A stretch of DNA of 5,088 nucleotides, taken from assembly GCA_016763255.1 (NCBI GenBank), contig JAESUA010000183.1, forward strand, positions 1 through 5,088. Direction: 5' to 3'. Position numbers and translations under genes: made by a program. Position 1 is the stretch's first letter, and the number at the start of each line of letters is the position of its first letter. The DNA comes from Magnetovibrio sp. (lineage in GTDB: Bacteria > Pseudomonadota > Alphaproteobacteria > Rhodospirillales > Magnetovibrionaceae). A model generated the notes under the pieces. It saw nothing but the letters and a program-made list of their open reading frames with translations, was not told where the DNA came from and searched no databases. This document shows positions 1 through 5,088 of this stretch, one piece after another.

Positions 1-1
1 C

Positions 2-97
2 ACCGATACCATGGTGTCACACAAACTGCGCCAAGTGTGCACCCAGCACGGGGTGAAAATAGCCGACGCCGTGCAGGAAACTAACGAACGACCATAA
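2..97 (+). CDS. Possible 3' end of a convergent gene (partial, weak)
   Basis: A plus-strand frame is open from the left window edge to a TAA at 95-97, encoding 31 visible residues that end in ADAVQETNERP. The composition (mixed charged and aliphatic residues, helix-like, no low-complexity Arg/Gly run) looks more like a real C-terminus than the other plus frames here. Its third codon positions are mostly G or C. If real, the gene would converge on the Usp gene and overlap its last 17 bases, including the stop. No family is recognisable from so short a tail, and chance openness over 31 codons is common. The antisense frame of the same bases is also open (minus strand, 112 to 17), so one may be a shadow of the other. 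Treat this as a hint only. Confidence 0.2.
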   Translation, partial: TDTMVSHKLRQVCTQHGVKIADAVQETNERP

Positions 98-506
98 CCG
101 AACAGTTTGCATGGCGCACCACCCGCGCGGCGTTGGGCCCGAGCAAAAAGTCCTTGAGATCATCGCGTCCCGATGACACAACAACCATGTCGGCATCGAT
201 TTTTTCCGCCATGTTGAGGATCACCTTATACACCTTGCCTTCACCGATGATGTGGTGAGTTTGGATATCGTCGGGGATGTGGTTTTTGACAAACTCCTTC
301 AAGCTGGCGAGTACCTTCTCACCGACCTTTTTTTCATACCCTTCGGGGAAAAACTGGCCGACGATCGACATACCGAAATCCGGCACCACGCTCAAAACAT
401 GCAATGTCCCGGTTGAGGCACGAACGAAATTCAAGGCCACCGGCAGCGCTTTCTGCCAAGACCCTTCATCGTTCAAATCGATCGGCAACAAAATATCTTT
501 GTACAT
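81..506 (-). CDS. UspA-family universal stress protein, TRAP-associated type
   Basis: This 141-residue protein has the usual length of a single-domain Usp. The N-terminal beta strand and phosphate-side motif read MYKDILLPIDLND, where many Usp proteins have ILVPVDGS. The C-terminal nucleotide-loop region (about residues 107-141) reads VVVSSGRDDLKDFLLGPNAA followed by RVVRHANCSVMVVR. Aligned to the ATP motif G-x2-G-x9-G-(S/T), the second and third glycines and the nine-residue spacing are kept, but the first glycine is Val and the final Ser/Thr is Pro. The GPNAARVVRHA variant is, from memory, characteristic of Usp proteins encoded beside TRAP transporters. The ATG at 506 begins five bases after the permease stop and is served by AAGGGA inside the end of the permease gene, so translational coupling is likely. 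The family is cytoplasmic. By analogy with TeaD, which binds ATP and modulates the TeaABC ectoine TRAP transporter, it may regulate the permease. Family assignment is secure; the regulatory role and ATP binding are inference. Confidence 0.93.
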   Translation of the reverse strand: MYKDILLPIDLNDEGSWQKALPVALNFVRASTGTLHVLSVVPDFGMSIVGQFFPEGYEKKVGEKVLASLKEFVKNHIPDDIQTHHIIGEGKVYKVILNMAEKIDADMVVVSSGRDDLKDFLLGPNAARVVRHANCSVMVVR

Positions 507-511
507 GATCT

Positions 512-3151
512 TTATCCCTTAGCCATGTCTTCGACGCGCAAGCGGCGACGCTGTAAGACAATGATGAAGAACAAAAGCGCTAAAGCGGGAATGTAGAAAA
601 GTTCTTTCGCCATGCGTTCGACCGGCACTTCAACGCGATCAACGAGAACCGGCTCATCGCTATAAAAATCAAATGCCAAAAGTTGCAAAGACAGCGCCGT
701 GCTGGGCATCGGTTCCTCCAAGATGGCACGGTCGCCATCGATATTGATCATCAAACCAGCGGCCGTCAAAAGGCGGCTATCGCCATCACCAATGGCCCCC
801 AAGGGTGCAATGAGGGTGGTCGTTAAGGGATCGCCATAACGACTGTCGGGCCCTGAGATGACGAACCGCACATTGCCACCAACCGGCATCTGTTCGGCAA
901 TTTGCACGATCTGCGCTGCTGGGCGGTAATCGTAGGGCGGAATAACTTGGTCGAGCCAATAGCCCGGCCTGAACATGGTAAAAGCAACCAACAACAAGGC
1001 CGCCGTTTCCCATGCGCGATTGCGCACGAACATGTACTGCTGGCTCGCCGCGGCAAAAGTCAGCATCGCGACCAGCGCGATCAAGAAGACGAACACCGCC
1101 TGTATGGGGCCGACATTGATCAGCAAAAGATCGGTGTTGAAGATGAATAGGAACGGTAAAATAGCGGTCCGAATATCGTACATGAAGCCTTGAATACCGG
1201 TGCGGATCGGATCGCCCCCCGAAATGGCCGAGGCGGCAAATGCCGCCAAGCCCACCGGCGGCGTGTCATCGGCCAAGATACCAAAGTAAAACACAAACAT
1301 GTGCACCGCGATCAAAGGCACGATCAAGCCCGACTGCGCGCCAACGGAGATGATCACCGGTGCCATCAGGCTGGACACCACGATGTAATTGGCCGTGGTC
1401 GGCAAACCCATACCCAAAACCAGACTCAGGATTGCAACCAAGAACAGCATCAACATCAAGTTTCCGCCGGACAAAAATTCGACGAATTCACCCATGATCT
1501 GATGTGCACCGGTCAGCGAAATGGTGCCGACGATGATGCCCGCGGCACCGGTGGCGACGGCGATGCCGATCATGTTGCGCGCGCCAGCAATCAAGCCATC
1601 GAGGAATTGAGACCAGCCGTGTTTTACACCTTCGAATAGATTGCTTTGATTGCGAAAATACGCCTTGATGGCATGCTGGGTTAGGGCGATGAAGATCATC
1701 CCCATGGTGGCCCAGAACGCGGATAAACCGGGTGAGAAGCGCTCGATCATCAAACACCACACCAGCACCACGATCGGTAACAAATAATACAATCCGGTTT
1801 TGACCGTGGGGCCAAATTCGGGAGTCTGCACCATTGTTTTTTTCAGCTCTTCGGGATCGAGATCCGGAAGTTTCGCAGCCACTTTCGCCAGCACCAAGTA
1901 CGTTATCAAGAACAGCGCCATGGCGGCATAAATGGTATTGTCACCAAACGCCCCTTTGGTCCAACCCAGTCCAAAATGAAGCCCCCCGGCCAAGCCGGCG
2001 ACGACGATAAAGCCCAGAAGTGCATTTGAAATGCGCGTTAGAATCGTGCGTTTAGGCCCGCCACGGGGCAAACCTTCAAGGCCCAATTTCAAGGCTTCCA
2101 GATGAACGATGTAAAGCAAGGCAATGTAGGAAATCAGTGCCGGAAGAAAGGCGTGGCGCACCACGTCGAGATAACTGATGCCGACGTATTCGATCATCAA
2201 AAATGCCGCCGCCCCCATGACCGGCGGGGTGAGCTGACCGTTGGTGCTGGAGGCCACTTCGACCGCACCTGCTTTTTCCGCACTAAATCCTGTACGCTTC
2301 ATCAAAGGAATGGTGAACGTGCCGGTGGTCACCGTGTTGGCGATGGAAGACCCGGAAATCATTCCAGTCATGGCCGAAGACAAAACAGCCGCCTTGGCCG
2401 GTCCGCCGCGATAATGACCCAACAGCGATACCGCCGTTTTGATGAAATACGCCCCTGCACCGGCCTTTTCCAAGATTGACCCGAACAAAACGAACAAAAA
2501 GATCATCGACGCTGAGACCCCAAGTGCAACACCGAACACGCCTTCGGTTTGCATCCAATAATGACCCAAGGCTTTGGAGAACGAGGCCCCTTTCCATTGG
2601 ATCACTTCGGGCAGCCACGGCAGATGACCAAAAAACACGTACAGCATGAAGACCGAGGCAACGACCACCAACGGCAAGCCCAAGGCGCGATAGGTGGCGA
2701 TCATCAAGACCGTCATGCCAATGGCAGACATGACCAAATCGGTTGTCGTCCACAGGCCTGGGCGCAGCGAGATTGATTCCTTAAACACCGGCAAATACAA
2801 ACAAACCGCAACACCGGCAAAGGCCAAAACCCAGTCATACCAAGGGATCGAACTGCGCGACGACGATTTAAACAAAGGGAACGCGGTGGCCGCCAAAAAC
2901 AGGGCAAAGGCCAAATGGATGGAGCGAGCTTCATCCGAATTGAACGTCACATTGACGCCCAGGACACGGGTCAGCCAGAACGGCACATTGGAGGCGAGAT
3001 AGATCTGAAACAGCGACCAGGCCAAGGGAACATAAATCAGCATTTTGCCTGATAAGCCCGAAGGATTGCGCGCTCCGGTATCACTTTGGGCGACCATATC
3101 TTCGACGGACGATGCGGTATTTTGCGCTGCCCCTGTGGATTCTTGTGCCAT
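512..3151 (-). CDS. TRAP transporter fused permease (DctQ-like plus DctM), TAXI type with DUF3394 tail
   Basis: This is the membrane component of a TRAP-TAXI importer, in which small and large permease subunits are fused. From the ATG at 3151 it has 879 residues. Positions below count from that Met. After a polar Ser/Thr/Ala-rich N-terminus (1-32), about five hydrophobic segments (roughly 36-175) form the DctQ-like part. The DctM part (about 205-675) carries SGSSIANTVTTGTF near 266, the stretch ASSTNGQLTPPVMGAAAF near 300, GMGLPTTANYIVVSSLMAPV near 580 and ADDTPPVGLAAFAAS near 627, all hallmarks of TAXI-type permeases. A C-terminal DUF3394 module (about 705-875) contains ETAALLLVAFTMFRPGYWLD, a beta-rich soluble stretch, a last hydrophobic helix (about 850-866) and a basic RRRLR end. 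A GTG 54 bases further upstream is in frame, but it lies inside the hairpin stem at 3201-3236 and has no Shine-Dalgarno, whereas the ATG at 3151 has purine-rich GGGGAGCGGGAA before it. Transport is expected to be driven by a sodium or proton gradient. Substrate is not evident. Confidence 0.95.
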   Translation of the reverse strand: MAQESTGAAQNTASSVEDMVAQSDTGARNPSGLSGKMLIYVPLAWSLFQIYLASNVPFWLTRVLGVNVTFNSDEARSIHLAFALFLAATAFPLFKSSSRSSIPWYDWVLAFAGVAVCLYLPVFKESISLRPGLWTTTDLVMSAIGMTVLMIATYRALGLPLVVVASVFMLYVFFGHLPWLPEVIQWKGASFSKALGHYWMQTEGVFGVALGVSASMIFLFVLFGSILEKAGAGAYFIKTAVSLLGHYRGGPAKAAVLSSAMTGMISGSSIANTVTTGTFTIPLMKRTGFSAEKAGAVEVASSTNGQLTPPVMGAAAFLMIEYVGISYLDVVRHAFLPALISYIALLYIVHLEALKLGLEGLPRGGPKRTILTRISNALLGFIVVAGLAGGLHFGLGWTKGAFGDNTIYAAMALFLITYLVLAKVAAKLPDLDPEELKKTMVQTPEFGPTVKTGLYYLLPIVVLVWCLMIERFSPGLSAFWATMGMIFIALTQHAIKAYFRNQSNLFEGVKHGWSQFLDGLIAGARNMIGIAVATGAAGIIVGTISLTGAHQIMGEFVEFLSGGNLMLMLFLVAILSLVLGMGLPTTANYIVVSSLMAPVIISVGAQSGLIVPLIAVHMFVFYFGILADDTPPVGLAAFAASAISGGDPIRTGIQGFMYDIRTAILPFLFIFNTDLLLINVGPIQAVFVFLIALVAMLTFAAASQQYMFVRNRAWETAALLLVAFTMFRPGYWLDQVIPPYDYRPAAQIVQIAEQMPVGGNVRFVISGPDSRYGDPLTTTLIAPLGAIGDGDSRLLTAAGLMINIDGDRAILEEPMPSTALSLQLLAFDFYSDEPVLVDRVEVPVERMAKELFYIPALALLFFIIVLQRRRLRVEDMAKG
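515..522 (-). promoter_or_regulatory. Ribosome binding site of the Usp gene
   Basis: On the minus strand the bases TAAGGGAT lie about eight bases before the ATG at 506. They overlap the last codons and stop of the permease gene. No room is left for a separate promoter, so the Usp gene is probably translated from the permease message. Confidence 0.6.
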
Positions 3152-3155
3152 AGAG

Positions 3156-3168
3156 TTCCCGCTCCCCA
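3156..3168 (-). promoter_or_regulatory. Ribosome binding site deciding the permease start
   Basis: The minus strand reads TGGGGAGCGGGAA, ending four bases before the ATG at 3151. GGAG (3162-3165) sits ten bases from the ATG and GGGAA four bases away, so the exact anti-SD pairing is ambiguous. The site still favours this ATG over the upstream GTG at 3205, which would have to initiate from within a hairpin. Confidence 0.6.
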
Positions 3169-3195
3169 GAAAAATATTATTTAACGAATAAACTG

Positions 3196-3236
3196 AAAAA
3201 GACACCGCCGGAGCCTCCCAGGCATCCGGCGGTGTC
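3196..3236 (-). terminator. Intercistronic hairpin, likely intrinsic (partial) terminator
   Basis: Bases 3225-3236 and 3201-3212 are perfect 12-base reverse complements (GACACCGCCGGA and its complement). The 12-base loop holds a further short stem (GCCT with AGGC). In the minus direction the stem is followed directly by TTTTT (3196-3200), the layout of a Rho-independent terminator. It starts 13 bases after the binding-protein stop and lies about 45 bases before the permease ATG. Since permease and Usp genes have no convincing promoter of their own, it is best read as a partial terminator or 3'-end stabiliser that leaves much more binding-protein message than permease message, an arrangement well known in binding-protein-dependent transporters. 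Confidence 0.85.
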
Positions 3237-3249
3237 CGTAGTCAGAGCC

Positions 3250-4239
3250 TTATTTGATCAGGCCGAGTTCTTTGTAGGCTTTAATGGCACCGGGGTGCAG
3301 CGGAGCGGACAAACCGTCGCTGACCATGGTCTTCGGGTCCAAGCCGGCGAACGCCGGGTGCAGCTTACGGAACTGCTCAATGTTCTTCATCGTTTCCTTG
3401 GCGACGATGTAGGCCACATCATCCGGCACATCGGCAGAGGTCACGAAGGTTGCGCCGACACCAAAGGTGGTGACGTCATTAGGCGTACCGCTATACATGC
3501 CGCCGGGAATGGTTGCGGCACGGTAGTACGGGTTGTCCTTGATCAGCTTGTCGATCGGCGCACCGGTGACGTTCACCAGGGTCACATCGCAAGACGTGGT
3601 GGCTTCTTTGATCGCCGCAGCCGGGTGGCCGATGGTGTAGATCATGGCGTCGATTTTGTTATCACAAATCGCCGCAGCCATTTCCGAGCCTTTGAGCTCA
3701 GATGCCAAGGAGAAATCACTGGATTTCATGCCAAAGGCTTCCATGACAACTTCCATGGTGGCGCGCTGGCCGGAACCAGGGTTGCCGATGTTGACGCGTT
3801 TGCCCTTAAGACCGGCAAAGTTTTTGATACCGGAATCGTTACGTACGATCAGGGTGAACGGTTCGGCATGGACCGAGAACATGGAACGCAATTTTTTGAA
3901 CGGGCCGGCATCTTTGAATTTCGAGGTGCCGTTATAGGCATGGTACTGCCAATCGGATTGGGCCACGCCAAACTCAAGCTCACCCGTACGAATGTTGTTG
4001 ATGTTGTAAACCGAACCGCCGGTGCTTTCTGCCGAACAACGAATGCCGTGTGTCTTACGGGTTTTGTTCACCAAACGACAAATGGCACCGCCGGTGGGGT
4101 AGTACACGCCGGTCACGCCACCGGTGCCGATGGATACAAATTTTTGTTGTGCGGCGGCTGGGGTCGGGGCCATGGCAAAAGATGCCGCCGTAACAACCGC
4201 AGCGGCGGCAATGATGCCGCCTTTGAATAACATAGTCAT
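3250..4239 (-). CDS. TAXI-family TRAP transporter solute-binding protein, periplasmic
   Basis: This 329-residue protein is a full-length substrate receptor of a TRAP-TAXI system. Residues 1-30 form a Sec signal peptide: a short basic start (MTMLFKGG), a hydrophobic Ala/Val core and PAAA before QQKF, with cleavage likely after Ala30. The mature N-terminus carries the TAXI signature IGTGGVTGVYYPTGGAIC (37-54), followed by STGGSVYNINNIRTGELEF (72-90), GVAQSDWQYHAYNG (91-104) and RVNIGNPGSGQRATMEVVME (148-167), all typical of the family. Four cysteines (54, 68, 192, 217) form two nearby pairs that could be disulfides after export. The ATG at 4239 has GGAG seven bases upstream; an ATG two codons later is possible but worse spaced. 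The best characterised TAXI protein, from Thermus thermophilus, was crystallised with glutamate/glutamine; TAXI ligands vary, so the ligand here is not predictable. It is the first gene of the transporter and is separated from the permease by a terminator-like hairpin. Confidence 0.96.
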   Translation of the reverse strand: MTMLFKGGIIAAAAVVTAASFAMAPTPAAAQQKFVSIGTGGVTGVYYPTGGAICRLVNKTRKTHGIRCSAESTGGSVYNINNIRTGELEFGVAQSDWQYHAYNGTSKFKDAGPFKKLRSMFSVHAEPFTLIVRNDSGIKNFAGLKGKRVNIGNPGSGQRATMEVVMEAFGMKSSDFSLASELKGSEMAAAICDNKIDAMIYTIGHPAAAIKEATTSCDVTLVNVTGAPIDKLIKDNPYYRAATIPGGMYSGTPNDVTTFGVGATFVTSADVPDDVAYIVAKETMKNIEQFRKLHPAFAGLDPKTMVSDGLSAPLHPGAIKAYKELGLIK

Positions 4240-4245
4240 ATTTCA

Positions 4246-4251
4246 TCTCCC
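4246..4251 (-). promoter_or_regulatory. Ribosome binding site of the TAXI binding protein
   Basis: GGGAGA on the minus strand, with GGAG at 4247-4250, lies seven bases before the ATG at 4239. It is the strongest Shine-Dalgarno in the window, fitting a highly translated periplasmic receptor. An out-of-frame ATG at 4246 overlaps it and is too close to be used. Confidence 0.75.
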
Positions 4252-4257
4252 AAATTT

Positions 4258-4286
4258 GTTATATCAAGTGAATAACATTGTCTTAA
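4258..4286 (-). promoter_or_regulatory. Candidate sigma70-type promoter for the transporter operon
   Basis: On the minus strand TTAAGA (4281-4286) and TATAAC (4258-4263) are separated by 17 bases, matching the -35 consensus at four of six positions and the -10 at five of six. The surrounding stretch is clearly more AT-rich than the flanking genes. Against it, the start of transcription would fall near 4251, leaving an unusually short leader of about 12 bases that begins at the Shine-Dalgarno itself. This is a pattern match only. Confidence 0.3.
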
Positions 4287-4339
4287 TAGGTAGAAAAGCT
4301 CCGTGTTTGCGCTGTATTTATTTTTGGGGTTATACCCGT

Positions 4340-4356
4340 ATGCAACGGCGGATCCG
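4340..4356 (-). promoter_or_regulatory. Candidate sigma54-type (-24/-12) promoter element
   Basis: The minus strand reads CGGATCCGCCGTTGCAT. It has the invariant GG (4354-4355) and GC (4342-4343) separated by ten bases and a full TTGCA at the -12 side, although the -24 side (CGGATC against TGGCAC) is imperfect. A start near 4330 would give the binding-protein gene a leader of about 90 bases. Some dicarboxylate transport genes use sigma54 with a Dct two-component system, but no activator gene or enhancer site is visible here. Confidence 0.25.
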
Positions 4357-4360
4357 TCTC

Positions 4361-5088
4361 CTATATGCCCCCCCCATCGCCCGTGAGCATATACGCACGC
4401 GCCTGATGGGCGCTAGATACGGGGCGGCTCAACAGCTTAGCCCCGTATGCAACCTGTTTGACCAACGCCGCATTGTTCGGTGCTACCATTTTGTTGTTGA
4501 GAAAAACATTATTTTCAAAACCAACCCGGACATGACCGCCGAGGCTCATAGCGGTCAACGCGACCGCCCCTTCAGCGGCCCCGAAGGCACAAACGCTCCA
4601 CATTTTAGGCTGCAATTTAGCATCATCGGCGGCGTTGAGAAATGCCAGTAAGTCACCGGGCTGTGACTGACCATTGCCATACCGCCCGAGCACGTACAAA
4701 ACGCTCAAATTTTCGCCAGAAATGGCTTTGCGCGCCACCATATCGGCCAGCTGACGGACTTCATCGGGGGTATAAAGGATGTGCTGCAGCGCGATACCTT
4801 CGTTGAGCGCCCAACGATAAAAAGCCGAGGCTTTTTCCTCGCCATCGGCCGTCAGCTCCTTCAAGGCCACCGACGCGGCCTCCGGGTGCACTTTGCGCAC
4901 CAGGGAAATTTGCTCATCGGGGGTGTAACGACCGACCGCTTCGGCGGTGATTTGGAGAACCATGTCATCGCCCACTGCACCGCGCACCGCGTCGATAGCC
5001 TCACGATACGCCTGGGCGTCCAACAAATGGCCACCGTCTTGGTCGCGCACATGCAAATGCAACATCGCAGCACCGGCCGCCAGGCAGA
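4361..5088 (-). CDS. Beta-keto acid cleavage enzyme (BKACE, DUF849 family), N-terminus outside window
   Basis: The visible 241 residues are the C-terminal six-sevenths of a TIM-barrel zinc enzyme. BKACEs convert a beta-keto acid plus acetyl-CoA into acetoacetate and a new acyl-CoA; the prototype is 3-keto-5-aminohexanoate cleavage enzyme (Kce) of lysine fermentation. The frame runs off the right edge through CLAAGAAMLHLHVRD, whose HLH pair corresponds to the two zinc-binding histidines of Kce. The Met within this motif is therefore internal, not the start, and about 36 residues are missing if the Kce length holds. Further family features are QITAEAVGRYTPDEQ, the stretch ASVALKEL, YVLGRYGNGQ and GGHVRVGFENN, where the Glu matches the third zinc ligand. 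The residue after it is Asn where Kce has Asp231. The C-terminus ends in an unusual Gly run (TGDGGGI) encoded by eight consecutive G bases. The gene is codirectional with the transporter, 121 bases upstream, so shared function is plausible. Family is confident; substrate is unknown. Confidence 0.9.
   Translation of the reverse strand, partial: CLAAGAAMLHLHVRDQDGGHLLDAQAYREAIDAVRGAVGDDMVLQITAEAVGRYTPDEQISLVRKVHPEAASVALKELTADGEEKASAFYRWALNEGIALQHILYTPDEVRQLADMVARKAISGENLSVLYVLGRYGNGQSQPGDLLAFLNAADDAKLQPKMWSVCAFGAAEGAVALTAMSLGGHVRVGFENNVFLNNKMVAPNNAALVKQVAYGAKLLSRPVSSAHQARAYMLTGDGGGI

Noticed and set aside
34..52. Short GTGC...GCAC hairpin downstream of the Usp gene as a terminator
   Set aside because: Only about four base pairs with no following T tract on the minus strand.
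17..112. Minus-strand small frame of 31 codons overlapping the Usp end (MQTVRLWSF start, hydrophobic)
   Set aside because: It has no Shine-Dalgarno, its first half merely re-reads conserved Usp codons, and chance openness is likely. It could also be the antisense of a plus-strand gene tail.
1190..1639. Plus-strand open frame of 149 codons inside the permease gene
   Set aside because: The product is extremely rich in His, Arg, Gln and Asp, which is typical of the antisense of hydrophobic membrane codons. No family resemblance.
2283..2753. Alternative minus-strand frame of 156 codons inside the permease gene
   Set aside because: It lies wholly within strongly conserved TRAP permease motifs in the main frame. 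The alternative product is Gly/Arg/Cys/His-rich without a domain.
3170..3200. AT-rich stretch before the permease as a separate promoter (TAATAT as -10)
   Set aside because: No acceptable -35 hexamer at 16-18 bases; the AT richness includes the T tract of the hairpin terminator.
3232..4230. Long plus-strand open frame (332 codons) exactly opposite the TAXI binding-protein gene
   Set aside because: The opposite strand encodes an unmistakable full-length TAXI protein with signal peptide and Shine-Dalgarno. The plus-strand translation has no recognisable domain, and its length follows from codon bias of the real gene.
4326..4338. GGGT-TAT-ACCC hairpin after the BKACE stop as a terminator
   Set aside because: A four-base stem, and the adjacent homopolymer is A on the minus strand, so it does not give a U tract for BKACE transcription.
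5063..5065. ATG at 5065 as the start of the BKACE gene
   Set aside because: It lies inside the conserved AGAAMLHLHVRD motif of the family, with the frame open upstream to the window edge, so the true start is outside.

Overview
The window is a compact, ordinary-looking transport locus from a Gram-negative proteobacterium. The protein styles (a TAXI-type binding protein with a proteobacterial signal peptide, a fused TRAP permease with a DUF3394 tail, a TRAP-linked Usp) and the moderate GC content suggest an alphaproteobacterium, perhaps a marine Rhodospirillales-like lineage. That taxonomic placement is inference from family resemblance, not from a marker gene.

Every well-supported gene lies on the minus strand, so the locus reads right to left. 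At the right edge (4361-5088) is the 3' part of a gene for a beta-keto acid cleavage enzyme (BKACE, DUF849 family); its N-terminus lies outside the window. A 121-base AT-richer gap (4240-4360) holds candidate promoter elements and the ribosome binding site of the next gene. Next come a periplasmic TAXI-family TRAP solute-binding protein (3250-4239), a strong hairpin followed by five T residues (3196-3236, minus strand), a very large fused TRAP permease (512-3151), and five bases later a small UspA-family protein (81-506). The last 80 bases hold no clear gene; a plus-strand frame open from the window edge to base 97 could be the tail of a convergent gene, with weak support.

The three central genes form a complete TRAP-TAXI system: the binding protein captures an organic acid in the periplasm, the fused permease imports it using an ion gradient, and the Usp is placed, like TeaD of the Halomonas ectoine transporter, where it could regulate the permease. 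The hairpin between binding-protein and permease genes is a likely device for making much more binding protein than permease. The adjacent BKACE condenses a beta-keto acid with acetyl-CoA, so the imported compound may feed a beta-keto acid catabolic route; this link rests only on proximity and shared strand.

I found no RNA gene, CRISPR array, insertion sequence or clearly novel system. The points most worth a second look are the intercistronic terminator, the predicted periplasmic DUF3394 domain of the permease, the Glu-Asn-Asn metal-site motif of the BKACE, and the possible promoters upstream of the binding protein.
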